This document shows positions 17,123 through 25,050 of a stretch of 64,000 bases of DNA, in pieces. The position numbers were made by a program, and so were the translations under genes. Source of the stretch: Paenibacillus nasutitermitis (GTDB lineage: Bacteria; Bacillota; Bacilli; Paenibacillales; Paenibacillaceae); NCBI RefSeq assembly GCF_014641075.1, contig NZ_BMHP01000002.1:434001-498000 (forward strand), given 5' to 3'. Under the pieces are notes generated by a model that worked only from the letters and a program-made list of their open reading frames with translations, made no database searches and was not told the origin of the DNA. How positions within the stretch are numbered: position 1 is the first letter of the stretch; every line of letters starts with the position of its first letter.

Positions 17123-17151
17123 ATTGTAACACAGAGATTTCAGCTCTTCAA
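17123..17151 (-). promoter_or_regulatory. Sigma-A promoter of FMN riboswitch-EamA unit
   Basis: On the minus strand -35 TTGAAG (17146-17151) and -10 TACAAT (17123-17128) have a 17-bp spacer. Transcription would start just before the aptamer's first conserved block. Confidence 0.75.
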
Positions 17152-17218
17152 TTAGCTGAAAGCGCAAAATCGCGATGTAAACGCTGCCGTTTGAAAATTT
17201 TTTTACTGGTGAAGGCGG

Positions 17219-17256
17219 AAATGGCTGGCAAGAGCTTGTGCTCTTGCCAGCCATTT
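17219..17256 (-). terminator. Long perfect hairpin after PhyH-HEAT gene
   Basis: A 17-bp perfect stem AAATGGCTGGCAAGAGC and its complement enclose a 4-nt loop, 20 nt past the stop codon. No immediate T-run follows, so termination is likely but could also involve RNA end protection. Confidence 0.65.
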
Positions 17257-17276
17257 GGAAGTCCTCCGTTAATCGC

Positions 17277-18797
17277 CTAAGGATACCATTCATTTTGCGG
17301 AGTAGAGATCGGGCACCAACGTGTGGCCAGCAAATAATCGAGCAGAACATTATTCGACTCATTCGTACCGATGCGGCGCAGCGCTTCAGCCGCATGACCG
17401 CGTACATACCTGCTGTCATCGTCCAGAGCATGGACCAGCTCGGGAATCGCCGATTCCGCCTGAGGTCCTTTCTTGGCCAGCGATAAGCCCGCCCAGAACC
17501 TGACCTGATGGTCCTCATCGGCCAGAGCCTCCGCCAATGCAGCGGTAATCGCACCATTGTCCGTGACCTGTAAATTCCCTAGCACCTCAACCGCAGTTCT
17601 GCGGATGATTGCGGATGCATGCTTCGTCAGGCCAATGATCGCCTGTGCAGCAGCTTCGCCGACAGCATCCAGTTCGCCCAGCGCGAATGCGGCCAGGTGT
17701 ACAGTCAGCTCTTTATCGCTTTTCGTCAGCCGGATTAATCCTTCCTCTGCGTACGCACCCGAAGCGGTTAGCCCATAAGCAGCAGATACCGCAACCGGCT
17801 TCTCCCCATCTTTAACGGCATTAAGCAGCAGCTCGGCACCAGCAGAACCGCATGCAGCAAGCCCATAAGCGGCGTTGAGACGGACTGGTTCATAGCTGTC
17901 TTGCAGCGCATCTGCCAGCAGCTGGCGGATTTGCCCGGCATCCGGTCCAGCCAGCAGTCCGAGCTGGTTGGCAGCTTCCGCCCGTACGTGAGCATCCTCA
18001 TTCTGCAGCTGCTTCGCAAATTCAGCCACATCCGCGTGTTCCCCACCGCTTTGGCGCCCCGAGAGATCGCCGCCTTTGCCGGCCATCCAGTTCCAGTTAT
18101 TCTCCCACAACAGATCATGCCGGTCCATTGGGATGTCCAGAGCAGATGGAGCTTGCCACTGCGGATCCGTACAATTCCAGGTTGGCTCCGTTGCAGCATC
18201 GGTTCGCATAAACTCGAATTTCAGCATGTAACGCTGTTTCCCCGTCAAATTGGAATTGGAACGATGCCAGATATCATAATGAATCAGAGCGAAGGTGCCG
18301 GCTCCTCCGTTTGCTTTGCCTTCCCAATCATTATCGTCCTGCTCAAAAATCCGGCTCTCATGGTATTGCGTTCCCGGCATCACGCCGGTTGGTCCAAGCT
18401 CAAGCGGGGTGTCCTGCGGGAAATACATAATCATGGCCCACCACTGCTTGTGATTGCGCATTCTTTGATAACCCCAGTAGCTGTCTTTATGCCATCCGCC
18501 CGGCACAGGATTGCTGTTCAAATGACCGTAACGGTGTGTATGCATGATATAATTCGGTCCCAGAACACTGGTCAGGGCGCCCTTGATCACAGGACTGTCA
18601 AAAACAACCTGCAGCTCTCTGATCCGTGGAAGCAAGTTGTTGCCGGGATTGCCTTCCTTCTCGTATACATAATCTAGCTGCTCTAACAAGCGCGTATGAA
18701 ATTCGTTCTTGAAATCGGTTTTCAGGATTAAGAAGCCCTTGGAGATAAAGCTTTGCATTTGCTCGTCATCCAGTAATTGAAGTGTTTTCTGTTCCAT
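17277..18797 (-). CDS. PhyH dioxygenase fused to HEAT-like repeats
   Basis: This 506-residue protein has an N-terminal PhyH-type dioxygenase domain (about 10-245). Its iron ligands are H103 and D105 (WHKD) and H178 (DIWHRSN), with R189 as probable 2-oxoglutarate ligand. From about 255 to 490 it has HEAT/PBS-lyase-type repeats of about 30 residues, with recurring motifs such as VRAEAANQLGLL, VRLNAAYGLAACG and VRGHAAEALRRIG. Such repeats bind proteins or bilin-like ligands and may select the substrate. GTGACCC precedes ATG 18797, with GAGGG about 8 nt upstream. It is probably monocistronic. Confidence 0.9.
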   Translation of the reverse strand: MEQKTLQLLDDEQMQSFISKGFLILKTDFKNEFHTRLLEQLDYVYEKEGNPGNNLLPRIRELQVVFDSPVIKGALTSVLGPNYIMHTHRYGHLNSNPVPGGWHKDSYWGYQRMRNHKQWWAMIMYFPQDTPLELGPTGVMPGTQYHESRIFEQDDNDWEGKANGGAGTFALIHYDIWHRSNSNLTGKQRYMLKFEFMRTDAATEPTWNCTDPQWQAPSALDIPMDRHDLLWENNWNWMAGKGGDLSGRQSGGEHADVAEFAKQLQNEDAHVRAEAANQLGLLAGPDAGQIRQLLADALQDSYEPVRLNAAYGLAACGSAGAELLLNAVKDGEKPVAVSAAYGLTASGAYAEEGLIRLTKSDKELTVHLAAFALGELDAVGEAAAQAIIGLTKHASAIIRRTAVEVLGNLQVTDNGAITAALAEALADEDHQVRFWAGLSLAKKGPQAESAIPELVHALDDDSRYVRGHAAEALRRIGTNESNNVLLDYLLATRWCPISTPQNEWYP

Positions 18798-19197
18798 GGG
18801 TCACCCTCGCTTAGTATAAAGTTTGATTCCCTTCTCAACTTGCCGGGAATGATGTCCTCATTATACAGTGGGTGCCGCTAACATAATATGAACGTTATTA
18901 TGATGCATTTGCACAATACTTAGATTGGCCGGCATCATCGTACATGCTCAGTCCGCCCAACGCGGTCAGCCTAAGGCTTTAGCAATTGGAACACACTAAC
19001 ATTGCGGCCGACAACAAGATTATTGTCGCTGATGATTTCCACAGTGGCCAGAAAGCACAGAAAGGACCTCCACGATCTGCTGCTGGACGAGGTGCCCGGG
19101 ATCAGTATAATCTTCGGTTGTTTATCCTTTATGGGCAAACAAAGATAAAAAGCCTGAAGCGGTGTTTGAGTCCGCTTCAGGCTGATTTGATTCACAT
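18798..19197. other. 400-bp intergenic region with promoter and inverted repeat
   Basis: The left part is the probable promoter region of the PhyH-HEAT gene, with a minus-strand TATAAT at 18860-18865 and an inverted repeat CATAATA-N7-TATTATG at 18882-18902. Between 18905 and 19150 I find no convincing gene. Overlapping readings in both directions lack ribosome sites, and one runs through a terminator. A decayed gene is possible there. Confidence 0.5.
19151..19183 (-). terminator. Terminator of the ArsR transcription unit
   Basis: A 12-bp perfect stem AGCCTGAAGCGG/CCGCTTCAGGCT with a 9-nt loop is followed on the minus strand by TTTTTATCTTT. It is the first terminator after the ArsR gene (stop at 19355). 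Confidence 0.85.
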
Positions 19198-19308
19198 TCA
19201 AGCTGTTGTAGTTCCATTCCGAAAACTACCTCTTAACCAATTATTCGCCAGGAACTGATCCATCTGCGTCTTAAATATAACCCAGACTTCCCATCTTACT
19301 CCGCGCAT
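19198..19308 (-). CDS. Candidate 36-residue small protein
   Basis: This small reading frame starts MRGVRWEVWVIFKTQ and ends 14 nt before a strong terminator, within the ArsR transcript and 46 nt after the ArsR stop. An AGGA element lies very close to the ATG (spacing about 3 nt), which is poor. Three tryptophans and a short hydrophobic run are visible. I recognise no family. It may simply be 3' untranslated sequence. Confidence 0.25.
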   Translation of the reverse strand: MRGVRWEVWVIFKTQMDQFLANNWLRGSFRNGTTTA

Positions 19309-19354
19309 TTCCTACTTATACGCCTGCATGAAGGCTGCGGTCGGACCGGTAATA

Positions 19355-19723
19355 CTAATGATGTTTCAAATGTTCCAACGTCTGTATAAAGATTTGCTCA
19401 ACATGATTGTCATCCAGGGAATAAAACACCGTTTTTCCAACCTTGCGTCTCTTTACGATCCGGTTATTTCGCAAAAACCGCAGTTGATGAGACACCGCTG
19501 ACTGCCCCATATCAAGCACCTGCGTCAAATCGTGGACGCACAGCTCCCCCTGGGACAAGGCATGGATCATTTTAACCCGCGTTGGATCTCCGAGCGTCTT
19601 GAATAAATCGGCAACTTCCGATGCCTCCGCATCGTCCACCAGTCTGGCTTTAACGGAGTTTACATCCGCTGCCGTTCCGCTGCACGCTTCGTCACAGGCG
19701 TCTTGAATCAATTTCTCCGCCAC
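19355..19723 (-). CDS. ArsR/SmtB-family metal-sensing repressor (CadC/CzrA-like)
   Basis: This 122-residue winged-helix repressor has the recognition region SQGELCVHDLTQVLDMGQSAVSHQLRFLRNN. Counting from GTG 19723, it keeps an alpha-5 zinc site (D105, H107, H118, H121). It also has CadC-like thiol ligands in the N-terminal arm and helix 3 (C10, C14, C62, with H64 where CadC has Cys). It should leave DNA when Zn, Cd or Pb binds. GTG 19723 is preceded by GGTGG at 5 nt; a TTG 12 nt earlier is an alternative. It is divergent from the P-type ATPase it most likely represses. Confidence 0.9.
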   Translation of the reverse strand: MAEKLIQDACDEACSGTAADVNSVKARLVDDAEASEVADLFKTLGDPTRVKMIHALSQGELCVHDLTQVLDMGQSAVSHQLRFLRNNRIVKRRKVGKTVFYSLDDNHVEQIFIQTLEHLKHH

Positions 19724-19921
19724 AATTTCCACCAACCACCTTTTGGATTTGCTCTATATTATAGCATTTGGGGTTGCATTGGGAAAGAAAAAGGGTATCC
19801 ATCTATATCTGCGGCTTGTATGAACCGCATAAGGCTGTTCGGAATAAAAATAATAGACGCTTCCGATAATCAGTCATTCATCAGATATAGAAAAATAGGC
19901 CAAAATATATTAGCTGTATGT

Positions 19922-19969
19922 TTGACAGGGAATCAAATCCGGAGTATTATATGAGCATGTATTCATATA
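19922..19969 (+). promoter_or_regulatory. Promoter and SmtB/CzrA-type operator of P-type ATPase gene
   Basis: Consensus -35 TTGACA (19922-19927) and -10 TATTAT (19945-19950) have a 17-bp spacer. The inverted repeat TATATGA-N8-TCATATA (19948-19969) overlaps the -10 and start site. This matches the ArsR/SmtB operator pattern for metal-exporter genes and fits repression by the divergent ArsR protein. Confidence 0.88.
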
Positions 19970-19993
19970 TTGATCTGAAAGAAGGAATGCTCC

Positions 19994-22144
19994 ATGAAAG
20001 AATATCGCGTCAAAGGTCTTTCCTGCGGCAATTGCGCACTGACAATCGAGAGTCAGATTAAACGCCTGGAATACGGAGAAACAGCCGAACTTCATTACAG
20101 CACCGGCAAGCTGAGGATCGATCCGCGTATTTCTTTCAAGGCTGTGGAGAATATCCTGAAAGCAGATCGCGCTTATATAGAAAGCGGTCACGATGAGCAT
20201 GAACATAAACATGCCGGCGAAGGACATTCCCACGATCATGGCGGGCATGGGCATGATCACGGCGAAGGCCATACCCACAGTCATGATCAGGGAATGGCAG
20301 GTCCGATCCGGATGCTTGTCCTATCTGCCCTCTTGTTTGCAGCAGGTATTATTTCTGGCCGCTACGGGCAAGAAGCCCTTTCGATCGGATTCTATCTGCT
20401 TGCGACCGGTTTGAGCGGTTACACCACATTCCTTCGCGGGCTACGGCAATTAATATCGCTGCGGTTTACGATTGATACACTCATGACCATTGCGCTAATC
20501 GGCGCCATCGCCATTGGAGAATGGAAAGAAGCGACGCTTGTCGCCATCCTGTTCGGTCTCAATGAGCTGCTTGAAGGTCTTGGCATGGAGAAAGCCCGTC
20601 GATCCATGGCTTCACTGTTGAAGGTCGCCCCCAAAGAAGCTGTCCGGCTGGAGAATGGTGCTGAACGGGTCGTGCCGATCGCTTCCTTAAAGGCTCAAGA
20701 TCTGGTCATCGTAAAACCTGGAGAAAAAATCCCGTCCGACGGCATTGTCGAGGATGGCACAAGCTCCGTGAACGAAGCTGCGATTACAGGCGAGTCTCTG
20801 CCTGTGGAGAAAACAGCTGGAATGGCCGTTTTCGGAGGCAGTATCAATAATGAAGGTGTTCTGCGGGTCCGGATTGAAAAAGCGTATGAGGATTCGTCAC
20901 TTTCCAAAATTCTGCATCTGGTGGAGGAAGCGCAGGAAACCAAGACACCTACCGAGCAGTTCATTAATAAATTTGCCAAGTATTATACGCCAGCTATAAT
21001 GGCTGCAGCCGTGCTCGTAATGATCGTTCCGCCGCTGCTGGGCGGAGGAGATTGGATCAAATGGCTGTATCAGGGACTCGCCGTACTGATTGTAGGCTGT
21101 CCATGCGCTCTTATATTGTCTTCGCCGATCGCGATCGTCTCGGGTATAACCCGAAACGCGCGGAACGGCATTCTGATCAAAGGCGGCGTGTTTCTGGAGC
21201 AGCTTGGCAAGATCGATACGCTTGCCTTCGATAAGACCGGTACGCTGACCAGAGGGGAACCTCATGTCGAGCAAATGGTTGTCTACGACGAAACCCGGTT
21301 CTACCTAGCAGCCGGAGCGATCGAGAAATCCTCTTCTCACCCCCTGGCAAGAGCCATTATGAAAGAAATTTCCAAAAGGGGCATCGAGCTTCCGGATGCC
21401 GAGGATCTCCGGACAGTCGCAGGCAGCGGTATCGTAGCCAAAGTGTCGGGGGAAACCTACTGGCTGGGCAATGAGCAGAGTGTCGCCCATTTGACACTTG
21501 CACCAGAGGTGAAAGCACAGATTGCAGATCTTAAAGATCAGGGTCTGACCTTGGTGATCGTCGCCGACCGGAATCAGGTGCTTGGCATGTTCGGCATCGC
21601 CGACGAAATCCGCGAGGAAAGCCGCTCCGTGATCTCAGAGCTCCATCGTGCAGGAATCCGGCAAACCGTCATGCTGACCGGTGATCATCAAAAAACCGCG
21701 GAGAAGGTTGCCGCCGTTGTTGGCGTCACCTCCTTTCACGGCAATCTGCTCCCGGAAGACAAAGTCCGTATTATTAAGGACATGGCCGCCAACGGTCACG
21801 TGGCCATGATTGGCGACGGCATTAACGATGCTCCGGCATTGGCGTCTGCCCAGCTCGGCATTGCGATGGGCAAAGGAACAGACAGCGCCATTGAGACGGC
21901 GGATATCGTTCTGATGCAGGATCATCTGGGCAAGCTGCCGGAAGCCATCGGTATCGCCAAGCGGGTCAATGCCGTCATCCGCTTCAATATTGCGATAGCC
22001 CTGGGATTGAAGCTGATTGCCCTCCTGCTTACGATTCCCGGATGGCTGACGCTGTGGATCGCGATATTATCAGACATGGGTGCAACGATCTTCGTTACGC
22101 TGGTTAGTTTAACGGTATTGATTAGCGGCAAAAGAAATCATTGA
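19994..22144 (+). CDS. cadA: Cd2+/Zn2+-exporting P1B-type ATPase
   Basis: This 716-residue metal pump has an N-terminal HMA-like domain with GLSCGNC (1-65), then a His/Asp/Gly-rich metal-binding linker (about 68-98). Membrane helices follow, with the ion site CPC in VGCPCALILSSP. The phosphorylation motif DKTGTLT has D at about 413, and the HP motif (SSSHPLA), TGD and GDGINDAPALA are all present. The CPC-SSP context and the ArsR partner point to Zn/Cd/Pb export, not copper. ATG 19994 follows AAAGAAGGA. The operator and promoter are directly upstream, and a strong terminator follows. Confidence 0.96.
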   Translation: MKEYRVKGLSCGNCALTIESQIKRLEYGETAELHYSTGKLRIDPRISFKAVENILKADRAYIESGHDEHEHKHAGEGHSHDHGGHGHDHGEGHTHSHDQGMAGPIRMLVLSALLFAAGIISGRYGQEALSIGFYLLATGLSGYTTFLRGLRQLISLRFTIDTLMTIALIGAIAIGEWKEATLVAILFGLNELLEGLGMEKARRSMASLLKVAPKEAVRLENGAERVVPIASLKAQDLVIVKPGEKIPSDGIVEDGTSSVNEAAITGESLPVEKTAGMAVFGGSINNEGVLRVRIEKAYEDSSLSKILHLVEEAQETKTPTEQFINKFAKYYTPAIMAAAVLVMIVPPLLGGGDWIKWLYQGLAVLIVGCPCALILSSPIAIVSGITRNARNGILIKGGVFLEQLGKIDTLAFDKTGTLTRGEPHVEQMVVYDETRFYLAAGAIEKSSSHPLARAIMKEISKRGIELPDAEDLRTVAGSGIVAKVSGETYWLGNEQSVAHLTLAPEVKAQIADLKDQGLTLVIVADRNQVLGMFGIADEIREESRSVISELHRAGIRQTVMLTGDHQKTAEKVAAVVGVTSFHGNLLPEDKVRIIKDMAANGHVAMIGDGINDAPALASAQLGIAMGKGTDSAIETADIVLMQDHLGKLPEAIGIAKRVNAVIRFNIAIALGLKLIALLLTIPGWLTLWIAILSDMGATIFVTLVSLTVLISGKRNH

Positions 22145-22151
22145 TCTTCCG

Positions 22152-22193
22152 AAAAAAAAACAGATCGGGCTATAATCGCCGATCTGTTTTTTT
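22152..22193. terminator. Bidirectional terminator between cadA and amidohydrolase gene
   Basis: Stem CAGATCGG/CCGATCTG (22161-22168 and 22179-22186) is flanked by nine A on the left and seven T on the right. It can therefore end transcription from both converging genes. Confidence 0.92.
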
Positions 22194-22231
22194 CTATTCA
22201 ACTGGCTGATATCCAGCAGCAATATATTCAT

Positions 22232-23413
22232 TTACTTTGACTTTAACTTCTTTAATCGTTCTAAAGCAATGGAAGCAAGCAGCGCGCTGCCCAGGGGCAG
22301 ACATGCTTCGTTCAAGGTGTATTTCGGGTGATGCAAACCATAGGCGGCTTCTGCGTTCTCTTCCGGGCCTGAGCCAAGCCAGAAGAAACAGCCCGGCACA
22401 TGCTGCAAATACCTGGAAAAATCTTCACCGGCAAGAGTTGGCGATGCTTCTACACGGTTCTCGGCACTAATCATATGCTCCACTACCGCTTCGACATGCC
22501 CGACGCAAGGATCATGATTCACAAGTACGGGTACCTGAGTGATATAACGCAGTGAAGCTTTGCAGCGGTAACCTTCGGCAATCTGCCGGACCAGGCGCCC
22601 GATCCGCTCCTCCATGGTCTGCTGCACAACGGGGTCGAAGGTGCGGACGGTCCCCGTCAGCAATGCCCGGTGAGGAATGACATTGTTGGCTTCGCCAGCG
22701 TGAATGCTGCCAATGGTCACAACCGCGGGATCAAAAGGCGAGAGCTCGCGGCTTACGATCGTCTGCAGTCCCATTACAATTGCTGAAGCGCATACGACCG
22801 GATCGACGCTCTGATCGGGAATCGCCCCGTGTCCGCCTCTGCCTTCAATTTCGATTTCTATCCGGTCCACGGCACCCATCAACGCGCCGTACCGGGTAGC
22901 AACCTTGCCTGCCGACAGCGTCGGCAGATTGTGAAGGCCATAAATTTCATCAACATCATCCAGCACGCCTTCCGCAATCATCGCATCAGCGCCGCTATTT
23001 ATTTCTTCCGCCGCCTGAAACAATAGACGGATCGTGCCGCTAAAATTTTGTCCGGAAAGCAGCTTTGCGGCCCCGACCAAAATAGCTGTATGCCCGTCAT
23101 GTCCGCAAGCATGCATCAAGCCCGGAGCGGCGGAAGCAAAGGAAAGTCCCGTCTCCTCCTGTATAGGGAGCGCATCCATGTCGGCACGCAGGGCGATAAC
23201 AGCCCCGTCACGTCCCTCACCCTTTAATTCGGCTACGATTCCGTAACCGCCTATCCGTTCACGAAAGGGAATGCCCGCCTCCGCCAGTGCTGCTTTTACC
23301 CGGTCCGCGGTATCCGACTCCTGCAAACTAAGCTCGGGATACCTGTGAAGATGGCGGCGCAGCGCGATCAGCTCCTCTTCCAGCAGCAGCGCCTCCGATA
23401 GAAGTTGTTTCAA
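22232..23413 (-). CDS. M20-family amidohydrolase (N-acyl-amino-acid hydrolase)
   Basis: This 393-residue dinuclear metallohydrolase of the hippurate/aminoacylase group has the metal and catalytic motifs RADMDALP, HACGHDGH (C103, H105), AAEE and the C-terminal SPTLAGEDFS. It also has a central dimerisation domain starting near GRGGHGAIPD. It removes acyl groups from N-acyl amino acids. The start is TTG 23413, whose bases overlap the serine dehydratase alpha stop (TTGA), with GGAAGGAGAAGG upstream. It is the last gene of a five-gene operon, so its product probably feeds serine-dehydratase or aldolase chemistry. Confidence 0.92.
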   Translation of the reverse strand: MKQLLSEALLLEEELIALRRHLHRYPELSLQESDTADRVKAALAEAGIPFRERIGGYGIVAELKGEGRDGAVIALRADMDALPIQEETGLSFASAAPGLMHACGHDGHTAILVGAAKLLSGQNFSGTIRLLFQAAEEINSGADAMIAEGVLDDVDEIYGLHNLPTLSAGKVATRYGALMGAVDRIEIEIEGRGGHGAIPDQSVDPVVCASAIVMGLQTIVSRELSPFDPAVVTIGSIHAGEANNVIPHRALLTGTVRTFDPVVQQTMEERIGRLVRQIAEGYRCKASLRYITQVPVLVNHDPCVGHVEAVVEHMISAENRVEASPTLAGEDFSRYLQHVPGCFFWLGSGPEENAEAAYGLHHPKYTLNEACLPLGSALLASIALERLKKLKSK

Positions 23414-24318
23414 TGGCCCTTCTCCTTCCCGCCGCCCGATTTATTGCGCCCGTATAATTCCTTCATTATCCGTTTGCCCGTTGGTGTTTGAGCAAGTCCG
23501 CCTTTGGCGGTTTCCCTGTGTTTTTCCGGCATGGCCGTTCCAACCTCGCGCATGACATCGATCACCTCATCCGACGGGATTACGCTGCGTACCCCGGCCA
23601 GCGCCATGTCAGCCGCCGCAAGCGCCGTCACCGCTCCAAAGCCGTTTCTGACGATACATGGGATTTCCACCAATCCCCCGACCGGATCACAGATTAGACC
23701 CAGCGAGTTCTTCAGAGCAAGCCCCACGGCATGCACCGCCTGGGCGGGGGTTCCTCCCCGCATTCCGGTTAGTGCGCCTGCAGCCATGCCGATGGCAGAT
23801 CCCACTTCAGCCTGGCAGCCCCCCTCGGCACCGGAGATAAAAGACTTATTGGCAATGATATAACCGATCGCTCCAGCAGCAAACAATCCTTCCACAAGCA
23901 GGCTGTCATCCCAGCCGAACCTCTCCTGTGAATGCACAAATACGCCTGGAATGATCCCGCAGGAACCTGCTGTCGGCGTGGCGACGATCCTTCCCATGGA
24001 TGCATTGACTTCGGAGACGGCAAGCGCATATGCCATTGCCGCCGCCGCTTCGCCGCCCAGGGAAGACTTCCCCTCCGCTGCATAGGCATGAAGTCGTTTG
24101 GCATCTCCGCCAGTGAGTCCGCTGCGCGAGACCGTGTCAGTCGTCAGCCCTTTGTGAACGGCTTCCTTCATAATAAGGTAATAATCCGACATCTGCCGGA
24201 AGACCTCTTCCTCACTTTTATCGGTCTCCAGAGCCTGCTGCTCCAGCATCAGACGGCCCATGGACAAGCCACCGGCTTCGCAGCGCTCCTGAAGCTCCTG
24301 CAGCGATGCAAAATTCAT
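23410..24318 (-). CDS. sdaAA: L-serine dehydratase, iron-sulfur subunit alpha
   Basis: This 302-residue alpha subunit deaminates L-serine to pyruvate with a [4Fe-4S] cluster. The conserved cysteines sit in TAGSCGIIPG, EGGCQAE, ICDPVGG and EIPCIVRN, consistent with cluster binding and substrate contact. Length agrees with the Bacillus-type split enzyme. ATG 24318 overlaps the beta-subunit stop by 4 nt, and the next gene overlaps its end by 4 nt, so translation is coupled throughout. Confidence 0.96.
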   Translation of the reverse strand: MNFASLQELQERCEAGGLSMGRLMLEQQALETDKSEEEVFRQMSDYYLIMKEAVHKGLTTDTVSRSGLTGGDAKRLHAYAAEGKSSLGGEAAAAMAYALAVSEVNASMGRIVATPTAGSCGIIPGVFVHSQERFGWDDSLLVEGLFAAGAIGYIIANKSFISGAEGGCQAEVGSAIGMAAGALTGMRGGTPAQAVHAVGLALKNSLGLICDPVGGLVEIPCIVRNGFGAVTALAAADMALAGVRSVIPSDEVIDVMREVGTAMPEKHRETAKGGLAQTPTGKRIMKELYGRNKSGGGKEKGH

Positions 24319-25001
24319 GGCGTCTCCCTCTCTTCCTTATCCAGATCCACCAGGCTGACCCTCCCGACATCGTCCAGAGCAAGTAACCGATGCACCATCT
24401 CCGGAGAAATGGACTCATCCGTCTCCAGGACCGTCAAAGCATCCCCGCTTCTGCTCTTGCGGTCGACATCCATATAGCAGATATTCAGCCGATGGGATTT
24501 CATCACAGACGTGATATCGGCCAACATGCCTGGACGGTCCGCATGGAAGATCAGCAGTGTGGGATGATGAGCGCTAAACCGGACATCAAAGCCATTAACG
24601 GCAATAATCTCGATATTGCCGCCGCCGATAGAGGTTCCGGTGAGCCGGTCCTCGCGACTGCCGTTATTCATCACAATCTCAGCCGTGTTGGGATGATGGG
24701 CTTGCTGGATTCCAGTGCGAAATATGATCTGCATCCCTTGGGATTCCGCAAGCGCGAGAGAATGGCGGATTCGCGAATCATCGGTGCTGAAATCAAGCAA
24801 TCCGCCGACAATCGCCAGATCCGTACCATGACCTCGATAGGTTTCGGCAAACGAGCCGTACAGAGTGATTTCCGCCTGTACGGGAGGGGCTCCCAGCAGC
24901 CGGCGTGCAACCTGCCCAAGCCTTGCGGCACCGGCGGTATGAGAGCTTGATGGTCCGATCATTCCAGGCCCGATAATGCTGAAAACATCCTTGAAGCGCA
25001 T
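24315..25001 (-). CDS. sdaAB: L-serine dehydratase, iron-sulfur subunit beta
   Basis: This 228-residue beta subunit has the family signature GPGMIGPSSSHTAGAARLG near the N-terminus, an allosteric substrate-binding region, and a C-terminal ACT domain (about 148-225, TLLIFHADRPGMLADI). It partners the alpha subunit encoded 4 nt out of phase downstream. ATG 25001 follows GGGAGGG. It lies 49 nt after the DapA-like gene. Confidence 0.96.
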   Translation of the reverse strand: MRFKDVFSIIGPGMIGPSSSHTAGAARLGQVARRLLGAPPVQAEITLYGSFAETYRGHGTDLAIVGGLLDFSTDDSRIRHSLALAESQGMQIIFRTGIQQAHHPNTAEIVMNNGSREDRLTGTSIGGGNIEIIAVNGFDVRFSAHHPTLLIFHADRPGMLADITSVMKSHRLNICYMDVDRKSRSGDALTVLETDESISPEMVHRLLALDDVGRVSLVDLDKEERETP

Positions 25002-25050
25002 CGGCTGGTCCCTCCCTGTTCACGTAATAACAACGTAACGATCAATCGAT

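Noticed and set aside
18971..19201. 76-codon minus-strand frame between PhyH-HEAT and ArsR genes
   Set aside because: It would be translated through the strong terminator at 19151-19183 and has no ribosome site. A decayed gene fragment cannot be excluded.
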